Assembly (NCBI RefSeq): GCF_900491745.1
Contig: NZ_UETR01000007.1
Coordinates: 62,001-126,000, forward strand
Source: Amarolinea aalborgensis
GTDB lineage: Bacteria > Chloroflexota > Anaerolineae > SSC4 > Amarolineaceae
Direction: 5' to 3'
Length of the DNA: 64,000 nt
Both the position numbers and the translations under genes were made by a program. A model generated the notes under the pieces. The model made no database searches. It saw nothing but the letters and a program-made list of their open reading frames with translations, and was not told where the DNA came from. Position 1 is the stretch's first letter. The number at the start of each line of letters is the position of its first letter. Shown piece by piece: positions 16,277 through 24,621 of the stretch.

Positions 16277-17689
16277 CTACGCAGCGTATTTTCCAATGAC
16301 GAGGCATGCGTTTTGCCCGCCCAATCCAAACGAATTCGACAGCGCCACGCGCACGGGACTAAAGCGGGCGACATTGGGAACGTAATCCAGATCGCACTGG
16401 GGATCCGGGGTCTCCAGGTTGATCGTGGGATGAATCAGGTTGTTGACCACGCTGTAGACACAAGCCATCGCTTCGATGGCGCCAGCCGCGCCAAAGGTGT
16501 GGCCGATCATGGACTTGGTCGAGCTGATCGCCAGGTCGTAGGCGTGTTCGCCAAACACCTGCTTGATGGCCCGCGTCTCTGTCGGGTCGCCGATGGGCGT
16601 CGAGGTGCCGTGGGCGTTGATATAATCAACGTCGCGCGGCTGCAGACCGGCATCGGCCAGGGCTGCGGCCATGGCCCGGGCGGCGCCGGCTCCTTCAGGC
16701 TGCGGCGCGGCGACGTGATACGCGTCCGCGCTCGCCGATTGTCCCAGCACTTCCGCATAGATGTGCGCGCCGCGTTTGAGCGCGTGCTCCAAGCGTTCCA
16801 ACACCATAATGCCAGCGCCTTCGCCGATCACGAAACCGTCACGGTCTGCGTCGAAGGGGCGGCTGGCGCGCTTTGGTTCGTCGTTGCGCAGCGAAATGGC
16901 GCGCATCGCGGTGAAGCCGCTGAAGAAGGTATGGCCGATCAGCGCCTCGACGCCGCCCGCCAGCATCACATCGGCTGCGCCGCGGCGAATCATCTCCGTC
17001 GCTTCGCCGATGGCCTGTGTGCCGGCCGCGCACGCTGTGACTACGGTCGAGAGCGGGCCTTTGCAGTTGAAGGTCTGGCTGAGGTGAAAGGCAGGCATGT
17101 TGGGCAAGGTCGCTGTCACCATGTGCGGCTTCATGCGACCGGGGCCTTGCGTGATCAGCAGGCGGAAGAGATCCTCTGCGATGTCGAAACCACCCAGGCC
17201 GGTGCCCATGCAGACGCCCACGTGCGCGGCTTGCTCGTCATCCCAGTGAAGGTTAGCATCGCGCAGGGCTTCGGCGCCGGCGGCCAGCGTAATCTGCGAG
17301 CAGCGCGCCATCCGCCTGGCATCTTTCGGCGGCACCCCGGCCGCGATGGGGTCGAAGCCCTTGATTTCGGCCGCAATCTGGCATGGGTACGCGCTGGCAT
17401 CGAACAGGGTCACACGACCGACGCCGGAACGGCCGGCGACCATGGCTTTCCAGGAGGATGGCGCCGTGCTGCCCAACGGCGTCAGCGCACCGAGGCCGGT
17501 GATGACGACGCGCGGGCGCACTTCAGGCTGCTCACCCAAAGAGACCAGCGCGGCTTGCAGGGTCTGGTCATCCACGGGGGGCTGATCGTGCAACTGATCG
17601 CTGGGCAAATCATCGGCCAGCAGCCGTAAGAGGGCCGCGCGCACGGGCGCGGAAAGACGGCTCACTTGTTGACGTAACGTCGAACTCAT
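16277..17689 (-). CDS. fabF: 3-oxoacyl-[acyl-carrier-protein] synthase II with N-terminal extension
   Basis: 470 residues, where the usual enzyme is ~413. The thiolase-fold condensing enzyme starts only at residue 59 (RPRVVITGLGALTPLG). The triad is present: C220 in TACAAG, H360 in NAHGTSTPIGD and H397 in SMIGHTFGA, with K392. It elongates acyl-ACP with malonyl-ACP in fatty-acid synthesis. The first ~57 residues (LRQQVSRLSAPVRAALLRLL...) are helical and not part of the family, and no internal start codon would remove them. plsX lies 130 bases upstream on the same strand, giving a small lipid cluster. Confidence 0.92.
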   Translation of the reverse strand: MSSTLRQQVSRLSAPVRAALLRLLADDLPSDQLHDQPPVDDQTLQAALVSLGEQPEVRPRVVITGLGALTPLGSTAPSSWKAMVAGRSGVGRVTLFDASAYPCQIAAEIKGFDPIAAGVPPKDARRMARCSQITLAAGAEALRDANLHWDDEQAAHVGVCMGTGLGGFDIAEDLFRLLITQGPGRMKPHMVTATLPNMPAFHLSQTFNCKGPLSTVVTACAAGTQAIGEATEMIRRGAADVMLAGGVEALIGHTFFSGFTAMRAISLRNDEPKRASRPFDADRDGFVIGEGAGIMVLERLEHALKRGAHIYAEVLGQSASADAYHVAAPQPEGAGAARAMAAALADAGLQPRDVDYINAHGTSTPIGDPTETRAIKQVFGEHAYDLAISSTKSMIGHTFGAAGAIEAMACVYSVVNNLIHPTINLETPDPQCDLDYVPNVARFSPVRVALSNSFGLGGQNACLVIGKYAA

Positions 17690-17819
17690 CGGTTTTCCTT
17701 CTATGACAGCACTCTAGATGGGATGTTGAGACCCGGTCTCGCGCCGAAACCGGGTCTCTCGAAACTGCATGTGCGCGCAGCAAGCCGCGTGGGGCGCCGG
17801 GTTGTCTTGCTGTCCGCGA

Positions 17820-18932
17820 TCATTCCTCGCCCACGATGCGCGCCTGGACGCCGGCGCGAATCGTTTCCAGGGTATTGTTTTCGACCGCCTGTTTGGCCGT
17901 ACGCAAGGCGCCGCGCACCGCCTTGGCATTGGACCGCCCATGACCTACGAGCAGCAGGCCATCCAAACCCAGCAACGGCGCGGCCCCGTATTCGGTGTAA
18001 TCGAGCTGGCGAGCAACCTTGCGCAGGCCAGGAACTAGCAGCGCCGCAGGCAGGGCCAGCGCGGCCGCCAGTCCAAGCACCAGGCGCAGCAGAAACTCGG
18101 GCACGCTCTGCGCCGTGTAGGCAGCCAGCGCCGCCGTTGGCAGGACGCCCAGCGCCACATTGCGCAGCAGATTGGCCTGCAGTTCACGCCGCACCGACGT
18201 GAGCAGCAGCTTGACGATGCCTTCGCCGAACTTGATGATCACATTGCCTGTGAATCCGTCGGTGACGACCACATCGGCCACGCCAGCCACAATGTCTTTG
18301 CCTTCCACGTTGCCGACAAAGTTGAGGCCGCTGTCGGCTTTGAGGAGCGGCACGGTTTCCTTGACCAGTTCACTGCCCTTGCCTTCCTCTTCACCGTTGG
18401 ACACAATCGCGACCCGTGGACGCTCGATATGAAACACCTGCTGCGCATACAGGCTGCCCATCACGGCAAACTGGTGCAGGTACTCCGGCTTGACTTCGGT
18501 GTTGGCGCCGATGTCGAGCAACAGGCAGAAACCGGCGCCGCTTGGAAAGAGCGTCGTCAGTGCGGGGCGCTTGATGCCCTTGATGCGACCGAGGACGAAC
18601 AGCCCCGTCGCCAGCGCGCCGCCAGTGTTGCCGCAGGTCACAAAGGCATCTGCCTCGCCCCGTTTCACCATCGCCGCGCCGACAGCCATCGTCGAGTCGC
18701 GCTTGCCGCGCGCCGCCGTGGCCGGATGATCAGTCATTTCAATCACCTGGCTGGCGTGCACCACTGTCAGCGTCAGCCCATCCACCTTGTGCTTCGCCAA
18801 CTCGCGCCGCGTGATGTCTTCCGGGCCAACCAGGATGATCTCGATCCCAAACTCACGTGCGGCCTGCACCGCGCCAGCGACCGTAACAGCCGGCGCATGG
18901 TCGCCGCCCATGACATCGAACGCAATTTTCAC
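17820..18932 (-). CDS. plsX: Phosphate acyltransferase
   Basis: 370 residues. The N terminus MKIAFDVMGGDHAP is the PlsX signature. Further blocks are GNTGGALATGLFVLGR, LLDIGANTEVKP, NGEEEGKG and VTDGFTGNVIIKF. It converts acyl-ACP to acyl-phosphate, the first step of membrane phospholipid synthesis. A hydrophobic stretch near residues 255-305 is as expected for its membrane-binding part. It is encoded upstream of fabF and downstream of degV on the minus strand. Confidence 0.93.
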   Translation of the reverse strand: MKIAFDVMGGDHAPAVTVAGAVQAAREFGIEIILVGPEDITRRELAKHKVDGLTLTVVHASQVIEMTDHPATAARGKRDSTMAVGAAMVKRGEADAFVTCGNTGGALATGLFVLGRIKGIKRPALTTLFPSGAGFCLLLDIGANTEVKPEYLHQFAVMGSLYAQQVFHIERPRVAIVSNGEEEGKGSELVKETVPLLKADSGLNFVGNVEGKDIVAGVADVVVTDGFTGNVIIKFGEGIVKLLLTSVRRELQANLLRNVALGVLPTAALAAYTAQSVPEFLLRLVLGLAAALALPAALLVPGLRKVARQLDYTEYGAAPLLGLDGLLLVGHGRSNAKAVRGALRTAKQAVENNTLETIRAGVQARIVGEE

Positions 18933-18980
18933 GATCTTCTCCTATAACCCGCGTGGACGGCAAAAGGTGCGACGCGGCAA

Positions 18981-19829
18981 CTACAAAGCATAGACGGCCA
19001 GGCCCATCGCGCCTGGTCCGGCCAATGCAGCCAGCACCGGTCCGATCTCAATGACTTGCACATCTACCACATGCAGCCGTTGGCGCACATCCAGGTTGAA
19101 GCGCTCGGCTTCAGGCGCGCAGCGCGCGTTGACGACGGCCACGCGCACAGGCCGGTCGCCAAAAAGTTCTTGGGCGCGGGTCAGAATGTCCTCCAGCGAG
19201 CGCTTGCGCCCGCGCACCCGTGCGATGGGCTGAATCGTGCCGTCGTGCATGAAACGCAGAATCGGCTTCACATCAAGCAGATTGCCAATGCTGGCGCTCA
19301 AGCGCGGTACACGGCCGCTGGCTGCGAGATATTTGAGCGTTTCCGTGGTGAAGAAGGTGTGCGTATTCTCGCGCACCGTGGGCAGTTTCGCCATGATGGC
19401 GGGCAGGTCTGCGCCTTGCTGCGCCATTTCCGCGGCCACCACGATTTGCCAGCCGCTGTCCATGGAAGCGCCCTTGGCATCCCATACCGTGATCTTGCGA
19501 TCGCGCACCAGTTCGACAGCCGCGGTGGCCGACGCATAGGTGCCGCTGAGCGCAGCCGAAACGGTAATGCAGAGAATATCATCGTCTGCTGGCAGCACAC
19601 GGAAGGCGTCGGCGAAATGTCCAGGGGTGGGCTGGGAGGTGGTGGGCAGCTTGTCCGCGGAGAGCAGAATCCGGTAGAATTCCTCGATGGGCAGCTCGAC
19701 TTTGTTACGATAACTCTTGATGCCTTGCGGCGTGGTCACGTTGACCAGGGCGGGGACCTCGACGATATTCAGACGGGCAATTAACTCGTCAGGCAATGAA
19801 TTGCTGGAATCACAGACAACACGAACCAT
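18981..19829 (-). CDS. DegV-family fatty-acid-binding protein
   Basis: 282 residues from the ATG at 19829 (MVRVVCDSSNSLP), preceded by GAAGGAAA. An upstream frame to 19910 crosses the promoter. Family features: N-terminal CDSSNSLP, YRILLSADKLPTTSQPTPG, the serine/glycine pocket VSAALSGTYASA and a C-terminal VIEIGPVLAALAGPGAMGL. DegV/FakB proteins bind a fatty acid and present it to FakA kinase, which fits the nearby plsX and fabF. No fakA is seen here. Confidence 0.88.
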   Translation of the reverse strand: MVRVVCDSSNSLPDELIARLNIVEVPALVNVTTPQGIKSYRNKVELPIEEFYRILLSADKLPTTSQPTPGHFADAFRVLPADDDILCITVSAALSGTYASATAAVELVRDRKITVWDAKGASMDSGWQIVVAAEMAQQGADLPAIMAKLPTVRENTHTFFTTETLKYLAASGRVPRLSASIGNLLDVKPILRFMHDGTIQPIARVRGRKRSLEDILTRAQELFGDRPVRVAVVNARCAPEAERFNLDVRQRLHVVDVQVIEIGPVLAALAGPGAMGLAVYAL

Positions 19830-19945
19830 GATTGTTTCCTTCGCGGGCAAGAGTGCGAACCTGTCGCCGCGCCATGCGCTGAATTGCGCCGTTCGGTCGG
19901 GCGCATACAACTGGCCGAGCAGATTCCCGGGCGACAGCAGCGCTC

Positions 19946-19973
19946 AGTATACCAAAACTGGCGCGGTTGACAA
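19946..19973 (-). promoter_or_regulatory. Promoter of degV
   Basis: Minus-strand TTGTCA (19968-19973) and TATACT (19946-19951) with a 16-bp spacer. Its -35 box shares bases with the -35 box of the opposing tRNA promoter. Confidence 0.75.
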
Positions 19974-19994
19974 CTTTCTTCTTTCTGGTATAAT
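19967..19994 (+). promoter_or_regulatory. Promoter of tRNA-Leu
   Basis: Perfect TTGACA (19967-19972) and perfect TATAAT (19989-19994) with a 16-bp spacer, 16 bases before the tRNA. Confidence 0.88.
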
Positions 19995-20010
19995 GGAGCC
20001 ATACTGTTAC

Positions 20011-20093
20011 GCCCCTGTGGTGGAATTGGCATACACGGCAGGTTGAGGGCCTGTGCCCGGTTGGGCGTGTCCGTTCGAGTCGGACCAGGGGCA
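20011..20093 (+). tRNA. tRNA-Leu (anticodon GAG)
   Basis: Class II tRNA of 83 nt with an extra arm (CCCGGTTGGGCGTG). The acceptor GCCCCTG pairs perfectly with CAGGGGC. The anticodon stem GCAGG/CCTGT closes loop TTGAGGG with anticodon GAG. CCA is not encoded. Confidence 0.95.
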
Positions 20094-20098
20094 TACAA

Positions 20099-20131
20099 AG
20101 AGTCGTCACTCATTCAGTGACGACTCTTTTT
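20099..20131 (+). terminator. Terminator after tRNA-Leu
   Basis: A 12-bp perfect stem (20099-20110 with 20116-20127) around CATTC, followed directly by TTTT and a T-rich run. Confidence 0.92.
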
Positions 20132-20162
20132 GTTGTTGGATAACGAGCATCTCCTCACAGAG

Positions 20163-20199
20163 AAAAAAGGAGATGACCGTTAACAGCTCGGTCATCTCC
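20163..20199 (-). terminator. Terminator of the LysM/lectin-like gene
   Basis: On the minus strand GGAGATGACCG (20189-20199) pairs with 20169-20179 and is followed by six T's. A second GC-rich stem (20224-20230 with 20247-20253) lies between it and the stop codon. Confidence 0.85.
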
Positions 20200-20263
20200 T
20201 GAAGCGTTTGACCCTGCGGAAACGGGCCGGCTTTCGGGGAAGAAGACCGGCCCATGAGCGTTG

Positions 20264-21991
20264 CTAAGGCAGGCGTAGCGTCTGCCCGGCGTAGATGCGG
20301 TTCGCGTCGCGAATACCGTTAGCCTGCATCAGGGCATTGACCGATGTTCCGGTGCGCGCCGCAATGCTGCTCAGGGTGTCGCCTGTCTTGACCGTATAGG
20401 CGGGCCGCGGTTCCGCGCCCAGGCCAGGCGTCACCGGCTCGCTCGGCGCCGCGGGCGGTGTGACTTTGACCACCGATCCGCTCGAACTGCCGGCTGCGCT
20501 GGCGCCGCATGGCACCTTGAGCACCTGTCCTACGAAGATCACGTTGACATTCTTGATGTGATTCAGGCTGGCGAGCGTCGCTACCGTCGTGTGATATTTC
20601 GCCGCGACCGTCGAGAGCGTGTCTCCCTTCTTAACCACATACGTGCAGGAGGCTGTGCTGCTGCCGCCGCCGCTGGCCGTGCACGGCACCATCGAAATCG
20701 CATCCAGGTCTGCGTTCAACTCACGGCCGCCGGTGGCCCACTTCTTATGCGCCATCACGAACAGCGTAATGGTGTCGGCCGGGGCGACGAACCTCACGCT
20801 GTAGGCGCTGTAACTGCCCGGCGCGGTGCGTAGATAGATGGGGTTAACCGGCACGAACTGCTTGAAATCGAGGTTGGCCCAGTTGGCATCGGCCCCGCTG
20901 TTGTAACCCCACAGAATTTCGTAGCGGTACGCATCCTCATCTGAGTTGTCCGTGCGTTCCCGCAGCATGCCAGCCACCGACATCTGGTATGTCTTGCCCT
21001 TGGTCAGTCCCTTGACCACCTGGTAGATGCCGGCGTAGCGGTCGGGGTCGGTGCCCGCCGTATGATTCAGGGTGTTGATTTCGATCAGCTGGGCGTGTTT
21101 GCCTTCGTATACGACCGGCGTCCAGGTTTCATCGTAGAAACCATAGGCCGCGCGACCGCCGTTGCTGAACGCAGTCCAGGACTTGGCGACGCCGGCGCTG
21201 CTGAAGCCGCCTTCGAAGTTGCCATTGGCCACCAGGTTGGCGCCTGAGCACGTCAATGCGGCTGTGCTGCCAGAACTCGCGCTGCCGCCGCTGCTGGACC
21301 CAGAGCCGCCGCTGCTGGACCCAGAGCCGCCGGCGCTGACGCCAAAGAGGCTGATGCCGTCCAGGTTGAAGTCCGCTTCGCGGTACGGCGTGCCCCACTT
21401 CATCCACACTCGGACGAAGACGGTGATCTTTGTCCCGGTGGCGGCCACCTTCGAGCGATACTCACTGAAGGCGCCAGGCCCCGTGCGTGCGTAGATCGTG
21501 TCCCAGGGCAGTTCGATCCAGTTTTTAACCGCGGCCCAGTTGCTGCCGCCGCTGTAATCAAAGCCAACCTGCACGCGGTAGCGCCACGGATCCGGGTCTG
21601 TATCATCCGCGCGGATCATGCCGCGGATCGAAAAATCATACGTCTTGCCTTTGCTGACAGCGGCTGTCTGATAAATGCCGGCGTAGCGGTCAGGCTCGGA
21701 CGAATTCTGCTTGGTGTTGATTTCGATCAACTGAGAATGACCGCCATCCCAAACGGTCTTGCTCCACTGATCGTCATAGAAACCATAGGCGGCGCGGCCT
21801 CCGTTGGTGAAACATGACCAGCCCTTGCCGACAGCGCCGCAACCGCCGGCTGAACTAAAGCCGGCTTCGAAGTTGCCATTCTTCAGGGCGTCGGTGCTGG
21901 TGGCCGCCTGCGGGCTGGATGAAACCAGGCCAGCACTCAGTACGACAGCCAGAATCAACGCTGCACCGAGAACTCGCTGCTTGATACGCAT
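20264..21991 (-). CDS. Secreted protein with two lectin-like modules and two LysM domains
   Basis: 575 residues. A signal peptide (MRIKQRVLGAALILAVVL..., cleavage likely near AATS) is followed by two homologous ~170-residue beta-sandwich modules (~32-220 and ~247-435). These share blocks such as FEAGFSSAGG / FEGGFSSAG, GRAAYGFYD and DRYAGIYQ, so they arose by duplication. They resemble carbohydrate-binding modules. A Gly/Ser linker with a short tandem repeat separates them. Two LysM modules at the end (TYVVKKGDTLSTVAAKYH and AYTVKTGDTLSSIAARTG) should tether it to wall or matrix glycans. No catalytic domain is seen. It has its own promoter and terminator, so it is a single-gene unit. Confidence 0.8.
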   Translation of the reverse strand: MRIKQRVLGAALILAVVLSAGLVSSSPQAATSTDALKNGNFEAGFSSAGGCGAVGKGWSCFTNGGRAAYGFYDDQWSKTVWDGGHSQLIEINTKQNSSEPDRYAGIYQTAAVSKGKTYDFSIRGMIRADDTDPDPWRYRVQVGFDYSGGSNWAAVKNWIELPWDTIYARTGPGAFSEYRSKVAATGTKITVFVRVWMKWGTPYREADFNLDGISLFGVSAGGSGSSSGGSGSSSGGSASSGSTAALTCSGANLVANGNFEGGFSSAGVAKSWTAFSNGGRAAYGFYDETWTPVVYEGKHAQLIEINTLNHTAGTDPDRYAGIYQVVKGLTKGKTYQMSVAGMLRERTDNSDEDAYRYEILWGYNSGADANWANLDFKQFVPVNPIYLRTAPGSYSAYSVRFVAPADTITLFVMAHKKWATGGRELNADLDAISMVPCTASGGGSSTASCTYVVKKGDTLSTVAAKYHTTVATLASLNHIKNVNVIFVGQVLKVPCGASAAGSSSGSVVKVTPPAAPSEPVTPGLGAEPRPAYTVKTGDTLSSIAARTGTSVNALMQANGIRDANRIYAGQTLRLP

Positions 21992-22190
21992 GAGGTGAAC
22001 CTCCTCCTTCTCACGTCTGTCTAGGAGCCCGAGCTGTCCCTGGAATCATGATGATCGCAACAACGATGTGGGACAACGTCTCGCGTCGTCGTTTTGGTTA
22101 CGCCGTTGGTGCCGTGGCGGCCGTTTGAGCGTGGGCGCACACCAAAATGGAAGACGCTTAGACGGGGTAATCAGTTGCGCTGTTATTTAG

Positions 22191-22219
22191 ATTGTACCAC
22201 AATTGGGTATAATTGACAA
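22191..22219 (-). promoter_or_regulatory. Promoter of the LysM/lectin-like gene with long leader
   Basis: Minus-strand TTGTCA (22214-22219) and TACAAT (22191-22196) with a 17-bp spacer. The start codon is about 190 bases further on, leaving a long untranslated leader in which I recognise no riboswitch. Confidence 0.75.
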
Positions 22220-22277
22220 AAGCGGATTTCAGAAGCTGCCGCCGCTTGACCTGGAATTGTGCGCGGGGTACAGAGTT

Positions 22278-23651
22278 TTATGAGGATGTCGGTACGATGG
22301 TCGCTTCAAAGTCATGGGTGCTGATGAAGGTCTCCAGATCCTGTTGGGCGCGTGCGGCATAAGCGCGGTAGCGCTGCTGTTTGTGGCGCACGGGCGGGTC
22401 GAGCGGCGGCAGCAAGCCGAAATTGGCCTTCATCGGTTGAAAGCCGTCTGCCTCACAGTGGGTGACGTACCAGCAGAGCGATCCCATGACGGTGGTGGGC
22501 GGTAGAACGAGCGGCGCTGCGCCTTGAATCAGCCGCGCGGCGTTGAGGCCGGCCAATAACCCTGTGCCGGCATTGCCCACATAGCCTTCCACGCCGGTGA
22601 TCTGCCCGGCAAAGAACAGATCGGAGCGCCCCTTGAACTGCATCGTCGGCTCCAACAGCCGGGGCGCGTTGATGAACGTGTTGCGGTGCATCATGCCGTA
22701 GCGCAGGAACTCAGCTCCAGCCAGGCCGGGAATCAGCCCAAAGACGCGCTTCTGCTCGCCCCAGGTCAAATTCGTTTGGAAGCCGACCAGGTTGTAGAGG
22801 GTGCCGGCCAGGTTATCCTGGCGCAGCTGCACAACGGCCCAGGGGCGGCGTCCCGTGTGCGGGTCGGTCAGGCCGATGGGACTCATGGGGCCAAAGGCCA
22901 GCGCCTGGCTGCCGCGCCGCGCCAGAATCTCCACAGGCAGGCAGCCCTCGAAGAAATGCTCCGATTTCCACATTTCCTGCTCGAACGTGCGCAGCGTAAT
23001 GGTTTGCGCGGCGGCCAGCGCCTCCACGAATTCAGCGTACTGCGTCTTGTCCAAGGGGCAGTTGATGTAGTCGCCCGCGGCCGATGCGCTGTTGCCGTAG
23101 CGCGCGCCACGGAAAGCCAGGCTCATGTCAATCGAGTCGGCCGCGACGATCGGGCTGAGCGCGTCGTAGAAGTACATGTATTCCTGCCCGATCAGGCGCG
23201 CCAGGTCGGCCGACAGGGCGTCGCTCGTCAGCGGCCCGCTGGCCACAATCGTGGGGATGTCAGTCGGGATGGTGGTCATCTCTGCGCGCACCACGGTAAT
23301 GTGGGGGTGCGCGCTGACCAGCGAAGTCACCAGATCGCCGAATGCCTCGCGGCCGACAGCCAGGGAGCCGCCAGCCGGCACGGCCGTGGCTTGTGCACAG
23401 GCCAGGATCAATGACCCCAGCCGGGTCAGCTCAGCCTTCTGGATGCCCGGCGCGCGTTCGGGTTGCACGGAGCCAAGCGAGTTCGAACAGACCAATTCGG
23501 CAAAGCGATCGCTGACGTGCGCCGGCGTCTGCTTGATCGGCCGCATCTCATAGAGCGTGACACGTACGCCGCGCTGCGCAGCCTGCCATGCGGCCTCGCT
23601 GCCGGCCAATCCGGCGCCAATCACAATCAATTCAGGTTCGCGCACCTTCAT
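22278..23651 (-). CDS. trmFO: Methylenetetrahydrofolate-tRNA-(uracil-5-)-methyltransferase
   Basis: 457 residues from the ATG at 23651. The frame continues upstream to 23831 but that part overlaps the Uma2 gene. An N-terminal Rossmann FAD motif (VIGAGLAGSEAAWQ) is followed by YEMRP, the TrmFO block AELVCSNSLGS, a C-terminal FAGQITGVEGYVGNAGTGLLAG FAD-binding block, and TVMGSLCWYVT. It makes the conserved T54 of tRNA T-loops using methylene-THF and FADH2. It is preceded by the Uma2 gene, 23 bases away on the same strand. Confidence 0.94.
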   Translation of the reverse strand: MKVREPELIVIGAGLAGSEAAWQAAQRGVRVTLYEMRPIKQTPAHVSDRFAELVCSNSLGSVQPERAPGIQKAELTRLGSLILACAQATAVPAGGSLAVGREAFGDLVTSLVSAHPHITVVRAEMTTIPTDIPTIVASGPLTSDALSADLARLIGQEYMYFYDALSPIVAADSIDMSLAFRGARYGNSASAAGDYINCPLDKTQYAEFVEALAAAQTITLRTFEQEMWKSEHFFEGCLPVEILARRGSQALAFGPMSPIGLTDPHTGRRPWAVVQLRQDNLAGTLYNLVGFQTNLTWGEQKRVFGLIPGLAGAEFLRYGMMHRNTFINAPRLLEPTMQFKGRSDLFFAGQITGVEGYVGNAGTGLLAGLNAARLIQGAAPLVLPPTTVMGSLCWYVTHCEADGFQPMKANFGLLPPLDPPVRHKQQRYRAYAARAQQDLETFISTHDFEATIVPTSS

Positions 23652-23674
23652 CCCATCCAACTCATTGATCCGAC

Positions 23675-24289
23675 TCACTGCGCATCGAAAACGGCGCTGA
23701 CATCCGCCTGCAGACCTGGACGAAGCGCCGAAGTCAAAGTCTCCTCGCGACCGAACTTGCCGTGTTGTTGGTAGGTCTGGCCCTGTAAGACCAAGACGGT
23801 TATGCTCTTGTCCCGGGGGTCCACGATCCAATACTCTGGAATTCCAGCCTGTGCATATTCCAGCCGTTTGGTCAGCAGATCGCGCTGCGGGTCATCGCTG
23901 CTAATCACTTCGATCACCAAGTCTGCGCCGGTCCACCACATTTCCTGCCGGCGTGCGTCGGCCGCATCGGCCACGAACAGCAGATCTGGCTCGCGAATCT
24001 TGCCGGGCCAGAGACGGAGGCGCAGTGGTGCAAAGCGAATCGTGCCACCATGACGCTGCACGAACGCCAAGAATAGCGCGTAGAGATAACCGACGATGGC
24101 TTGATGTTGATCGCTCGGCATCGGGAGCACCTCCAGGCGTCCATGCGAGAATTCTACCATGCGATTGGTGTTGATCGCCAGATAGTCTGTTTCGCTCCAT
24201 TGACCTTGCGCTGGGTAGAGCAGGGCAACTTCCCACGTGGGTTCCGTCCACGGGTCAGGTTGTACGGTGGTACTGCGCGCAGCTAACAT
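23675..24289 (-). CDS. Uma2-family (DUF820) PD-(D/E)XK endonuclease-like protein
   Basis: 204 residues from the ATG at 24289, which has AAGGAG eight bases ahead. Family motifs: VEFSHGRLEVLPMP near the N terminus, REPDLLFVAD and the core LVIEVISSDDPQRD followed by KRLEYAQAGIPEYWIVDP, giving the D...E-x-S/K type nuclease centre. Uma2 genes are abundant and scattered in Chloroflexi and cyanobacteria. Their role is unproved. A weak minus-strand promoter (TTCACC 24426-24431, TACAAT 24402-24407, 18-bp spacer) lies upstream. Confidence 0.85.
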   Translation of the reverse strand: MLAARSTTVQPDPWTEPTWEVALLYPAQGQWSETDYLAINTNRMVEFSHGRLEVLPMPSDQHQAIVGYLYALFLAFVQRHGGTIRFAPLRLRLWPGKIREPDLLFVADAADARRQEMWWTGADLVIEVISSDDPQRDLLTKRLEYAQAGIPEYWIVDPRDKSITVLVLQGQTYQQHGKFGREETLTSALRPGLQADVSAVFDAQ

Positions 24290-24568
24290 GAGATGCACTC
24301 CTTGATCCTGGCATCCGTTCAAGTTTGTCGGCGAGCGTATTGGCCTGCAAACCCATTGATTCCTATTTGGTCGCGTCGTTCCCTGACCTTAATCTGGCTG
24401 CATTGTACCATAGGGTTGACTTGATGGTGAAACTCATGTCTTAGGGCTTTCGTCCCTGCCGCCTTAGCTACTTCGAAGGTTGTCCCTTTGAGCCTTGTCC
24501 TTAGATCAGCGACTTGCAGTTGCCTGCATCGTTCCAATCCTGAGATACACCTTTTGCGTGGTCACGCG

Positions 24569-24597
24569 TTGTATTTTCCATGAGTTCATGCTACAAT
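24569..24597 (+). promoter_or_regulatory. Promoter of the LLM-class oxidoreductase gene
   Basis: TTGTAT (24569-24574) and TACAAT (24592-24597) with 17-bp spacing. The gap 24290-24621 otherwise holds only the weak opposing promoter of the Uma2 gene. Confidence 0.65.
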
Positions 24598-24621
24598 TGT
24601 GTGCAGAAAGGAATTCCTCCC

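Noticed and set aside
16265..17629. 454-codon plus-strand open frame
   Set aside because: Exact antisense of fabF with Arg/Gln/His-rich noise, no ribosome site, no family pattern.
22206..22219. Plus-strand TATAAT at 22208 as a promoter
   Set aside because: No gene follows on that strand, and the same bases are explained by the -35/-10 of the LysM gene on the minus strand.
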